Source: Candidatus Krumholzibacteriia bacterium (GTDB lineage Bacteria > Krumholzibacteriota > Krumholzibacteriia > JAJRXK01). Taken from it: DNA of 64,000 nt. Location of the stretch: positions 1 to 64,000 of the forward strand of contig DATFKK010000075.1 of the NCBI GenBank assembly GCA_035268685.1, written 5' to 3'. A model generated the notes under the pieces. It was not told the origin of the DNA and ran no database searches. It worked only from the letters and a program-made list of their open reading frames with translations. A program made the position numbers and the translations under genes. Within the stretch, counting starts at the first letter, position 1. The number at the start of each line of letters is the position of its first letter. Shown here piece by piece: positions 50,960 through 58,298 of the stretch.

Positions 50960-51643
50960 ATGACGAAGACTGCGCTCGTCACCGGAGCCAATCGCGGAAT
51001 CGGGGCCCGGACCGCCCAGTTGCTGAGCGAGCGGGGACTGCGGGTGATCCTCGCCGTCCGTGACCGTGCCGCCGGCGAAGAGGCGCTCGGAGCACTGCAC
51101 GGGGACGGACACGAGGTACTGGAGCTCGACGTCGGTGATCCGGCATCGATTCGGCGCGCTCTCGACACCCTGTCCTCGTCGTCCGTCGACGTCCTCGTCA
51201 ACAACGCCGGAGTGTTGGAGAGTGGTGATGCCCTGGAGGTCGATCCCGACTCCATGGACCGCAGCTGGCAGGTGAACGTGCGGGGTCCGTGGATGCTCGT
51301 GCAGGGGCTGTTGCCAGGAATGATCGAGCGGGGCTACGGACGCGTGGCGAACGTCTCGAGCGGTGGTGCGTCCTTCGGCGAGGGCAGTATGATGACCGGC
51401 CAGGCGGTCTACGCGGTCACCAAGGCGGCCCTGAACGCGTTGACGGTCTGTACCGCGGCGCGGGTCGAGGGCGACGTGAAGATCAACGCCGCGTGCCCGG
51501 GCTGGGTCCGCACGCGCATGGGTGGTGACGCCGCGCCGCGATCGGTCGACGAGGGTGCGGCGGGCATCGTCTGGCTGGCGACCCTTCCTGCCGACGGCCC
51601 CCACGGGGGTTTCTTCCGCGACGGCGAGTCCGTTCCCTGGTGA
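50960..51643 (+). CDS. Short-chain dehydrogenase/reductase
   Basis: A 227-residue classical SDR, an NAD(P)-dependent oxidoreductase. The cofactor loop is TGANRGIG (residues 8-15), NNAGVLE follows, and the catalytic Ser-Tyr-Lys set is found in NVSSGGASFG and QAVYAVTKAALNAL. CPGWVRTRMGG closes the substrate side. It resembles carbonyl reductases of broad specificity. It stands alone between the nrdJ terminator and the rhodanese promoter, so the context does not indicate a substrate. The ATG start has an upstream GGAGAT-like site. Confidence 0.88.
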   Translation: MTKTALVTGANRGIGARTAQLLSERGLRVILAVRDRAAGEEALGALHGDGHEVLELDVGDPASIRRALDTLSSSSVDVLVNNAGVLESGDALEVDPDSMDRSWQVNVRGPWMLVQGLLPGMIERGYGRVANVSSGGASFGEGSMMTGQAVYAVTKAALNALTVCTAARVEGDVKINAACPGWVRTRMGGDAAPRSVDEGAAGIVWLATLPADGPHGGFFRDGESVPW

Positions 51644-51671
51644 CGTACGTGGCCGGGTCCGACCCACGGTC

Positions 51672-51700
51672 TTGAGGGCCGGGCCCGCCTCGACTAGCGT
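51672..51700 (+). promoter_or_regulatory. Candidate promoter of the rhodanese-pyk unit
   Basis: TTGAGG (51672-51677), 17 bases, TAGCGT (51695-51700), about 73 bases before the GTG at 51773. The -35 is the same as for nrdJ. Confidence 0.55.
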
Positions 51701-51772
51701 ATCGCGGAACGCCTCGCACCGCGGGGCCACCGTCCCTCCTGCGCCGTTCCCGATCCCGACGAGGAGAGCTCC

Positions 51773-52105
51773 GTGGACCCGCTGCCCGAGGACATCACCG
51801 TCGAAGAGCTCGCCCGCCGTCGTCGCGAGGGCGACGGTCCGGTCGTTCTCGACGTCCGGTTGCCCGAGGAACTGCAGATCGCCGCGCTCGACGGCGACGT
51901 CGTGCACATTCCCCTCCATCTGCTGCCGCTCCGGATGGAGGAACTCGATCCGGGACGCGAGTACGCCGTCCTGTGCCACCACGGTGCCCGGAGTTGGCAG
52001 GCGGTCCGCTACCTGCGCTCGCGGGGATTCGCGGGGCCGCGCAACGTCGGCGGGGGCATCGACCGCTGGTCGGCCCTGATCGATCCCGCGGTCCCGCGCT
52101 ACTGA
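51773..52105 (+). CDS. Rhodanese-like sulfurtransferase
   Basis: A 110-residue single-domain rhodanese. Cysteine 68 in YAVLCHHGARSWQAV is the residue that would carry persulfide, in the loop CHHGARS typical of the GlpE/thiosulfate type. VVLDVRLPEEL and GRNVGGGIDRW-like blocks complete the fold. Likely roles are persulfide transfer or thiosulfate metabolism. The GTG start is preceded by GAGGAGA. The gene leads a short rightward unit that continues with pyruvate kinase 37 bases later. Confidence 0.88.
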   Translation: MDPLPEDITVEELARRRREGDGPVVLDVRLPEELQIAALDGDVVHIPLHLLPLRMEELDPGREYAVLCHHGARSWQAVRYLRSRGFAGPRNVGGGIDRWSALIDPAVPRY

Positions 52106-52142
52106 GCGGCCGGTTCGGTACCGGTCGTCGAACGGAGGTCCC

Positions 52143-53609
52143 TTGAATCCTGCGCTCCGCCGCACCCGCATCGTCGCCACCGTGGGTCCCGCGTCGTCCG
52201 AACCGGAGCAGTTGCGTCCGTTGCTCGCCGCCGGCGTCGACGTGGTGCGCCTGAACGCCAGTCACGCCGACGCGGAGTACTTCCGGACGATGGTTCCGCG
52301 CATCCGCGGGCTCGCGTCCGAACTCGACCGGACGGTCGCCGTCCTGCTCGATCTGCGCGGACCCAAGATCCGCATCGGAGACGTGGAGCGGCCCGAGGGG
52401 GTGACGCTTCCCGCAGGATCCGAGGTGGAGATCGCGCCGGGCGACTTCGTCGGCACCGCCGATCGACTGCCCTGCACCTACGCCGACCTGCCCGCCGACG
52501 TGGGCGCCGGAGACGTGATCCTGATCGACGACGGGCTCGTCGAGCTCGAGGTGCTCTCGGCCGACCCGCCCCGTTCGATCCACTGCCGGGTGATCGTGGG
52601 CGGAGCCGTGAAGGCCAACAAGGGCATCAACGTCCCCGGGCGCCCCCTGTCGACACCGGCGTTCGGCCCGAAGGACCTCGCCGATCTCGACGCCGCGCTG
52701 CCGCTGGGCGTTGATTTCGTGGCGCTCAGCTTCGTGCGCCAGGCCGCCGATGTCTACGCCCTGCGCCGCGAGCTGCACGAACGGGGGTCGATCGTCCCGA
52801 TCGTCGCCAAGATCGAGAAACCCCAGGCCATCGACGCTCTCGAGGAGATCCTCGAGGCCGCCGACGCCATCATGGTCGCGCGCGGAGACCTGGGCGTGGA
52901 GGTCCCGCCCGAACGCGTTCCACGTCTTCAGAAACGGATCATCGCGCGGGCGAACGCGCGGGGGCTCCCCGTGATCACGGCCACGCAGATGCTCGAATCC
53001 ATGATGGAGAACCCGCGGCCGACCCGGGCCGAGGCCAGCGACGTGGCCAACGCCATCTTCGATGGCACCGACGCCGTCATGCTGTCGGGCGAGACGGCTG
53101 TCGGCCGGTATCCCCTCTACGCCGTGCAGATGATGGACCGGATCGCGCGCGAGTCCGAGGCGTCGCAGTTCTACGGATCGACGGGCGTGTCCGAGGAGGA
53201 GCTCGAGGCCTTCGAACTCGAGCGCCGCGAAGTCGCCGTGGCCGCCACGCGGATCGCACGGCGGATCGACGCCGATTCGATCGTGGTCTACACCCTGTCG
53301 GGTACGACCGCCCGACTCATGAGCAAGCTCCGTCCACGTCGGCCGATCTACGCCCTGTGTCCCGACGAGATCGTGTGCCGGCGCATGACCCTGGAGCACG
53401 GGATCATTCCCCTGCGCGTGGACTACTACGCCGCCACCGACGACATGCTGCGCGAGGGCGACCGGTTGCTCACCGAGCTGGGAGTGGTCGAGCCCGACGA
53501 TCGTGTGGTCGTGGTGGGAGGGACTCGGCAGTTCGCCGGGGTCAGCAACATGATCCAGATCCGCCATCCGGTGGGAGATGCCACGCCGGCCGACGGGGAC
53601 GACGACTGA
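52143..53609 (+). CDS. pyk: Pyruvate kinase
   Basis: A 488-residue pyruvate kinase that makes pyruvate and ATP from phosphoenolpyruvate at the end of glycolysis. RTRIVATVGPASS opens the TIM barrel, RLNASH is the RxNxSH motif, LLDLRGPKIR precedes the B domain, and IVAKIEKPQAI with MVARGDLGVEVP carries the catalytic lysine and metal ligands. ATATQMLESMM-type and SGETAVGRYP blocks follow. The C-terminal regulatory domain is complete. The start is TTG 52143, just past GGAGG at 52134-52138, a rather tight spacing that may reduce translation. The stop overlaps the next gene. Confidence 0.95.
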   Translation: MNPALRRTRIVATVGPASSEPEQLRPLLAAGVDVVRLNASHADAEYFRTMVPRIRGLASELDRTVAVLLDLRGPKIRIGDVERPEGVTLPAGSEVEIAPGDFVGTADRLPCTYADLPADVGAGDVILIDDGLVELEVLSADPPRSIHCRVIVGGAVKANKGINVPGRPLSTPAFGPKDLADLDAALPLGVDFVALSFVRQAADVYALRRELHERGSIVPIVAKIEKPQAIDALEEILEAADAIMVARGDLGVEVPPERVPRLQKRIIARANARGLPVITATQMLESMMENPRPTRAEASDVANAIFDGTDAVMLSGETAVGRYPLYAVQMMDRIARESEASQFYGSTGVSEEELEAFELERREVAVAATRIARRIDADSIVVYTLSGTTARLMSKLRPRRPIYALCPDEIVCRRMTLEHGIIPLRVDYYAATDDMLREGDRLLTELGVVEPDDRVVVVGGTRQFAGVSNMIQIRHPVGDATPADGDDD

Positions 53610-53956
53610 TGGCGAGGCTGCTCGCGATGGCCGTGGTGCTGCTCGCGGCGTGCGGCAAGGAGTATCCGCCGACGCCCGAGGGCCGCTACCTGGCGCGGTG
53701 TGTCCGCTGCCACGAGGTCGACGGGAGCTCGATCACCGCGAGCGAGCAGGCCGGCGAGCCGGTGAGCATTCGCGATCCCGAGTTCCAGCGTCTGGCCACC
53801 GACGAAGACATCGAGCGCATCGTCACCCGTGGCAAGGGGCAGATGATGCCGGTGTCGGGTCTCTCGGCGGCGGAACTCGATTCGATCGTCCTGCACGTAC
53901 GGCGCCTCGGCGCCCGCTACGCGGCCGCGCTCGACAGCGCGCGCGTCACCCCCTAA
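53609..53956 (+). CDS. Lipoprotein c-type cytochrome
   Basis: A 115-residue exported class I cytochrome c. The N-terminus MARLLAMAVVLLAACG is a lipoprotein signal with C15 as the lipidated residue. Haem attaches through CVRCH (C31, C34, H35), and M79 or M80 in KGQMMPVSG is the sixth ligand. Anchored to a membrane, it would shuttle electrons to a terminal oxidase or other acceptor. The ATG shares a base with the pyk stop (TGATG), so it is coupled to pyruvate kinase, an unexpected partner. Maturation would need the Ccm system encoded at 55.8-62.4 kb. Confidence 0.85.
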   Translation: MARLLAMAVVLLAACGKEYPPTPEGRYLARCVRCHEVDGSSITASEQAGEPVSIRDPEFQRLATDEDIERIVTRGKGQMMPVSGLSAAELDSIVLHVRRLGARYAAALDSARVTP

Positions 53957-54016
53957 GCTGCCGCGCGTCGCACGAGCCGGTTCCGCCGCCGGGCGTGCAC
54001 TGCCAGGAGGTCCTCG

Positions 54017-54499
54017 TTGCTCCGCATCCTCGTCGCCACTCTCTCGATCCTGCTCCTGGCCGGCTCCGGTCGTGCCCAGGTCGACGCGCAGGGTCACTGG
54101 AACCAGGAGTACGACCCCCACGTGGCCGCGCTCGGCCTCGCGGCGGGTTACACCTCGGGCACAGGTCTCGCGCTGCGCTGGCCGGCCTTCCCGCAGACAA
54201 TGGTCGGTGTCGCGGGGGGCGCCTGGGGTCGGAGCGACGAACTCGACTGGAACTTCGGGGTCGAGGCCCACTACGTGCTGCGGCAGAGCGGACGGACGCG
54301 GGTCTTCCTGGGACCGGGCATGGGTGTCTACAGCGATCACGACGCCGACGACACGAACGTCAACGCATCGTTCGACGTGGGCTTCGAACACCTGCTCCAG
54401 CCACGCCTGTCGGTGAAGGCCGACATCGGCTTCACCTACCTCGGCGACGACGACGCGGTCTATCCGATCCCACAGATCGCGGTGTACTACTACTTCTGA
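54017..54499 (+). CDS. Small outer-membrane beta-barrel protein
   Basis: A 160-residue exported protein with a signal peptide (LRILVATLSILLLAGSGRAQ, about residues 2-21). The mature part has alternating strands with aromatic belts (VAALGLAAGYTSGTGLALRW, WNFGVEAHYVL, VFLGPGMGVYSD, LSVKADIGFTYLG) and ends in the classical barrel signal VYYYF. An eight-stranded OmpA/OmpX-like barrel is likely. The start is TTG 54017, well supported by AGGAGG six bases upstream. It lies 60 bases after the cytochrome gene and converges on mqnD. Function is unknown. Confidence 0.82.
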   Translation: MLRILVATLSILLLAGSGRAQVDAQGHWNQEYDPHVAALGLAAGYTSGTGLALRWPAFPQTMVGVAGGAWGRSDELDWNFGVEAHYVLRQSGRTRVFLGPGMGVYSDHDADDTNVNASFDVGFEHLLQPRLSVKADIGFTYLGDDDAVYPIPQIAVYYYF

Positions 54500-54535
54500 G
54501 TCACGTTCTGAGTCACGACCGCCCGACGGGGCTCG

Positions 54536-55369
54536 TCAATCGACGAACTCGACCGTCTCGATCCGTGGCACGACCCCGGCGTCGGCGCCGCGTTCCAGCA
54601 ACAGCGAGATGGCTTCGCGGCCGCGATCGCCGTAGTCCAGAGTCCACTCGTTCACGTACATGCCGATGAACTCGTCGGCCGTCGACACGTCGAGCCCGCG
54701 TCCGTACTGCATGGCGTGCTCCACGGCCTCGCGACGGTGCTCGAGTCCGAGCTCGATGCTCTTCTTCAGGACCGAGTTGATCTCGCGGTTGCGTTCGAGC
54801 CCGAAGCTCTTGCGAATGGCGTTGCCGCCGAGGGGCAGGGGCAGACCCGTGTCCTGCTGCCACCACACGCCGAGGTCCTGCACCAGTTCCAGGCCGTCGG
54901 CCTCGTAGGTCAGCTGGCCTTCGTGGATCAACAGTCCGGCCTCGAAGTCCCCGGCGGCGACCCGGGCCGGGATCTCGTCGAACATCACGACCTCGTGTTC
55001 GAAGTCGCCGAGCAGAAGCCGCGACGCCAGGTACGCGGTGGTCATGGTGCCGGGCACGGCGACCTTCTTCGACTTCAGGTCGTCCACACCGAACCCACTG
55101 CCCTTCTTCGCGACGAGCATGGGTCCGTAGCCGTCTCCCATGCTGCTGCCGGTCGGCAGGAGGGCGTAGCCGTCGTGGACGTGTGCGTAGGCGTGGATCG
55201 AGATGGCGGTGATGTCCAGTTCACCGCGCTGTGCACGCTCGTTGAGCGTCTGGATGTCCTGCAGGATGTGCTCGAAGCTGTACTCGCCCGCGTCGAACTG
55301 GTTCGTGGCCAGGGCCCAGAACATGAAGGCATCGTCGGGATCGGGGCTGTGGCCGAGGGTCAGGTGCAT
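54536..55369 (-). CDS. mqnD: Menaquinone biosynthesis protein MqnD-like (futalosine pathway)
   Basis: A 277-residue protein of the MqnA/MqnD family, which uses a periplasmic-binding-protein fold as an enzyme. LGHSPDPDDAFMFWALATN is the family start, and ITAISIHAYAHVHDGYALLPTGSSMGDGYGPMLV, VAVPGTMTTAYLASRLLLG and LIHEGQLTYEADGLELVQDLG match MqnD, which forms 1,4-dihydroxy-6-naphthoate from cyclic dehypoxanthine futalosine. No other mqn gene is near. It indicates menaquinone-based respiration. GAGGAA lies before the ATG, and a promoter pair is 70-100 bases upstream. Confidence 0.85.
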   Translation of the reverse strand: MHLTLGHSPDPDDAFMFWALATNQFDAGEYSFEHILQDIQTLNERAQRGELDITAISIHAYAHVHDGYALLPTGSSMGDGYGPMLVAKKGSGFGVDDLKSKKVAVPGTMTTAYLASRLLLGDFEHEVVMFDEIPARVAAGDFEAGLLIHEGQLTYEADGLELVQDLGVWWQQDTGLPLPLGGNAIRKSFGLERNREINSVLKKSIELGLEHRREAVEHAMQYGRGLDVSTADEFIGMYVNEWTLDYGDRGREAISLLLERGADAGVVPRIETVEFVD

Positions 55370-55438
55370 GGAACTTCCTCGAGGGTCGAGGGGGAGGGCG
55401 GGGGCGTCGAGCGGGGGTGTCGGGCCGGCGACCGAGGG

Positions 55439-55467
55439 AAACTAGTCGCCGGGCGCAGGCCCGGCAA
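55439..55467 (-). promoter_or_regulatory. Candidate mqnD promoter
   Basis: On the minus strand TTGCCG (55467-55462), 17 bases, TAGTTT (55444-55439). Confidence 0.45.
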
Positions 55468-55498
55468 GCGGGTGTTCGGGGCGAATCCGGCCAGGGAC

Positions 55499-55526
55499 TT
55501 GCATCCTGTCCGGGGCGCGGTAGCAT
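55499..55526 (+). promoter_or_regulatory. Candidate ferredoxin promoter
   Basis: TTGCAT (55499-55504), 16 bases, TAGCAT (55521-55526), 37 bases before the ATG at 55564. Confidence 0.5.
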
Positions 55527-55563
55527 GCGCGCGCCGCCGCGGCATCCCCCTCCGACGGAACCG

Positions 55564-55845
55564 ATGGCCCGAGTCACCTTCCACAACGACGACCTGACGG
55601 TCGACGCCGAGCCGGGCACCACGCTCTCGCTCGTGGCCTTCCAGAACGAGGCCGGGCTGCCCTTCGGCTGCCGGGCCGGTACCTGTGGTACCTGCGTGCT
55701 GACGGTGGTCGAGGGAGCCGAGGGCCTCGACGAGCCGGGCTTCGTCGAGGACGACACGCTGGCGGTCTGCGGGGAGATCGGACCGGGGCGACGGCTCGGG
55801 TGTCAGATCATCGTGCGCGACACCGATCTCGCCGTCGAGTGGTGA
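55564..55845 (+). CDS. 2Fe-2S ferredoxin
   Basis: A 93-residue plant-type ferredoxin. The cluster ligands are C36, C41 and C44 (FGCRAGTCGTCVLTV) and C80 (RLGCQI), in the normal CX4CX2C...C spacing; a further C69 sits in LAVCGEI. It would carry single electrons in the cytoplasm. It is transcribed alone rightwards between mqnD and the ccm operon, both leftward, so its partner enzyme is not evident. Start ATG 55564 is the first residue of the fold; there is no strong ribosome-binding site. Confidence 0.9.
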   Translation: MARVTFHNDDLTVDAEPGTTLSLVAFQNEAGLPFGCRAGTCGTCVLTVVEGAEGLDEPGFVEDDTLAVCGEIGPGRRLGCQIIVRDTDLAVEW

Positions 55846-55858
55846 CGCGACGCCGCGC

Positions 55859-56134
55859 TCAGGATTCGCGCTGGAGGTGGCGGAGTTCGCGCTCGAGCTG
55901 CTGTTGCTTGCTCGCCATCCGGCCCACGTAGCCCAGAAGGGCCACCCAGATCACTCCGTAGGCCGCGAACAGCCACCAGAAGTTCTCCTTGGGGCGCCAT
56001 TGCTCGTCGTCGGTCGCGGCGTAGGGGGTCGAGGCGTCGTCGTCGGTCTGCGCCTGTGCCATCGGAGCAACGGCGAGCACGAGCACGCCCAGCACCAGCG
56101 CGAACAGGACGTACAGGCGGGACTTGCGGTTCAT
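55859..56134 (-). CDS. ccmD: CcmD-like protein at the end of the ccm operon
   Basis: A 91-residue protein, larger than usual CcmD. An N-terminal hydrophobic segment (LFALVLGVLVLAVAPMAQA) looks like a signal or first helix; a second helix, FWWLFAAYGVIWVALLGYVG, is the one typical of CcmD, and a basic/acidic helix (KQQQLERELRHLQRES) ends it. CcmD helps release holo-CcmE from the CcmABC complex. It is the last gene of the leftward ccm operon, 36 bases after ccmC. Assignment depends mostly on position and the single typical helix. Confidence 0.75.
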   Translation of the reverse strand: MNRKSRLYVLFALVLGVLVLAVAPMAQAQTDDDASTPYAATDDEQWRPKENFWWLFAAYGVIWVALLGYVGRMASKQQQLERELRHLQRES

Positions 56135-56170
56135 CGGGTCAACCCTCCGGTTCGGTGCGTGCGCCGCGGC

Positions 56171-56842
56171 TCAGCTGCGCTGCAGGTGGAGTTCTTCGAT
56201 CTGGTCCTCGATCCGCGATTGCTGGTGCCGCAGGCGGAGGAGCAGGACGTAGGTCACGGTGAAGGCGAACACGCCGATCAGCAGCGTGGCCAGGAACTCC
56301 GGCGCCAGACCGCTGTCCTCGCCGCCGCCGACGACGGGGGCCGGGTGCTGGCTGGCCTTCACGCGGTTGGCGAAGTAGACGATCGGCACGTCGAGGAAGC
56401 TGATCAGACCGACCACGGCGCTCAGCTGTGCGCGGCGGTCGCGGTCGCCCACGCTGCGCCGGAGGATCAGGTAGGCCAGATACAACAACCACAGGATGAA
56501 CGACGTGGTCAGCCGCAGGTCCCAGGTCCAGTAGATCCCCCAGATGGGCTTCGCCCAGAGGGGACCGGTGATCAGCACCAGCGTGATGAACACCACGCCG
56601 ACCTCGGCGCTGGCAGCCGCGATGCGGTCGTGCTTCAGGTCGCGCGTCATCAGGTAGCGCAGGCCGTTGTAGCCGGTCACGCCGAAGGCGAGGAAGGCGA
56701 CCCACGCCACGGGGACGTGTACGTAGAAGATCTTCTGCACGAAGCCCTGGGCGGCTTCGCGGGGGATCGTCATCAGCATCCAGCAAAGGGCCAGCATTCC
56801 CACGGTGCTGAGGCCGAGCAGGACGCGATTGGTCATGGACAT
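56171..56842 (-). CDS. ccmC: Haem exporter protein CcmC
   Basis: A 223-residue inner-membrane protein of the haem-handling family with a WWD-like loop: IWGIYWTWDLRLTTSFILWLLY carries the tryptophan-rich motif, and VQKIFYVHVPVAWVAF and DVPIVYFANRVKASQHP hold the two external histidines that ligate haem. Six helices are predicted. CcmC loads haem onto CcmE. It lies five bases after ccmB. A second short ATG (56836) is possible, since MSM precedes TNRV. The family is also related to CcsA, but the ccm context makes CcmC clear. Confidence 0.92.
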   Translation of the reverse strand: MSMTNRVLLGLSTVGMLALCWMLMTIPREAAQGFVQKIFYVHVPVAWVAFLAFGVTGYNGLRYLMTRDLKHDRIAAASAEVGVVFITLVLITGPLWAKPIWGIYWTWDLRLTTSFILWLLYLAYLILRRSVGDRDRRAQLSAVVGLISFLDVPIVYFANRVKASQHPAPVVGGGEDSGLAPEFLATLLIGVFAFTVTYVLLLRLRHQQSRIEDQIEELHLQRS

Positions 56843-56847
56843 GGCGA

Positions 56848-57528
56848 CTATTCCTCGAGAACGGAACCGAAGAGCAGGAACCCGGCGGTCAGGAAGATCA
56901 GGTCGAAGACGGCGGCCAGCTGCACCCAGTCGCCCAGACCCTCGTCGGGGCCGGGAGTGAAGATGATCGCCGTTCCCTCGACAGCTCCGAGCAACAGGGG
57001 GGTGAGTACCGGCAACAGGAGCACCGGCAGCATCACCTCGCGCAGGCGTGTCTTCTGCCCGATCACGGCGAAGACCGTGCCCACGGCGAGGAAGCCGAGC
57101 GTCCCCAGGGCCAGGAGCAGGAAGAACATACCCGTCAGATGACGTTCGTCGAGATCGAAGAAGAAGATCGCGAAGACCAGGACGACGAGTTCGCCCACCG
57201 CCATGAAGACCAGATTCGACAGGATCTTGCCCACGTACAGCGCGCCGCGGTCGGCGGGGCTGGTGACGACGCCGCTGATCTGGTCGTCCTGTCCGTCGCG
57301 GCCGGCGCTACGATTCAGGCCGAGGATACCGGCGAAGAAGAACGCCGTCCACAGCGTGCCGGGCACCACGTCCTCGCGGGCGTGGCGGGCGGGATCGAAG
57401 GCGAACACGAAGACCACCACGGTGAGCAGGCCGAACATGACGATGGTGGTGAAGATGTCCTTCCGTCGCCACTCGGCGCGGACGTCCCGCGCGAGCACGG
57501 CGGCGACCACGCCCCAGAACGAACGCAT
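56848..57528 (-). CDS. ccmB: Haem exporter permease CcmB
   Basis: A 226-residue inner-membrane protein with six predicted helices, the permease of the CcmAB transporter. FTTIVMFGLLTVVVFVFAFDP near the start and SPADRGALYVGKILSNLVFM are typical of CcmB. With CcmA it uses ATP to release holo-CcmE from CcmC rather than to export haem itself. The start codon shares a base with the ccmA stop (TGATG). Its own stop lies five bases before ccmC. Length and topology are normal. Confidence 0.92.
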   Translation of the reverse strand: MRSFWGVVAAVLARDVRAEWRRKDIFTTIVMFGLLTVVVFVFAFDPARHAREDVVPGTLWTAFFFAGILGLNRSAGRDGQDDQISGVVTSPADRGALYVGKILSNLVFMAVGELVVLVFAIFFFDLDERHLTGMFFLLLALGTLGFLAVGTVFAVIGQKTRLREVMLPVLLLPVLTPLLLGAVEGTAIIFTPGPDEGLGDWVQLAAVFDLIFLTAGFLLFGSVLEE

Positions 57529-58298
57529 CAGGCCTTCCCCCGGACCGTGGCGACCGCCGCGCGCTCGGCTGCGACCTCGGTCAGATGGGCGGCCCAGCCG
57601 CGGTCGTCGTAGGTCTGTGCCGGCAGTTCCTCGACCTTGCGGCCCAGGTGCAGCACGAGGACACGGTCGGCCCACTGCAGGACGTAGTCGAGCTGATGGG
57701 TGGCGAGCAGCATGGCCGCTCCTCGCTCCTTCTCCGCGCTCAGGCGCGTGGCCAGGTCACGGCAACCCGGGGCGTCGAGGCCGGTGAAGGGCTCGTCGAG
57801 CACCAGCAGTTCGGGATCGTGCAGCAGGGCGCGAGCCAGGCTCAGGCGCTGGCGCATGCCGCGGCTGAAGCTCTCGACGCGATCCTGGGCACGCTCGCCG
57901 AGGCCGACCTCGTGGAGGCGCTGGCGCGCGCGTTCGGCTGCATCGGAGACGCCGAAGAGAGCCGCGTAGTAGTGGAGGTTCTCCTCGGCGGTCAGCGCGT
58001 CGTCGAGCAGCGTGTGGTGCGCGACGTAGCCCATGCCGCCGCGCACGGCCGCGGCCTTCTTCGTGGGGTCCAGACCGTTGATGGTCAGGCTTCCCTCGGA
58101 AGGCCGGGCCAGGGTGGCGAGCAGCGAGAGCAGCGTGCTCTTGCCGGCCCCGTTGGCCCCGAGCAGGGCCACGGCTTCACCGGCGTGGAGGGTCAGGTCG
58201 ACGTCCCGGAGCGCCCAGAATCGACCGTAGCGCCGGGACAAGCCCTGGGCCTCGACCACGACCTCCACGTCAGTTGGAGTGGGCTGTGGTCGAGGCAC
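57528..58298 (-). CDS. ccmA: Cytochrome c maturation ATP-binding protein CcmA
   Basis: A 256-residue ABC ATPase. Walker A is LLGANGAGKST, the signature motif SFSRGMRQRLSLARAL, Walker B LLVLDEPFTGLD, and the switch histidine LLATHQLDY. It pairs with CcmB. The start is uncertain: GTG 58298 is annotated and overlaps the previous gene by 29 bases, while GTG 58268 would avoid the overlap and still precede the fold (VEVVVEAQGLSRRYG). Neither has a good ribosome-binding site, so translation probably depends on coupling with the upstream gene. Context makes it CcmA rather than a general ABC protein. Confidence 0.9.
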   Translation of the reverse strand: MPRPQPTPTDVEVVVEAQGLSRRYGRFWALRDVDLTLHAGEAVALLGANGAGKSTLLSLLATLARPSEGSLTINGLDPTKKAAAVRGGMGYVAHHTLLDDALTAEENLHYYAALFGVSDAAERARQRLHEVGLGERAQDRVESFSRGMRQRLSLARALLHDPELLVLDEPFTGLDAPGCRDLATRLSAEKERGAAMLLATHQLDYVLQWADRVLVLHLGRKVEELPAQTYDDRGWAAHLTEVAAERAAVATVRGKA

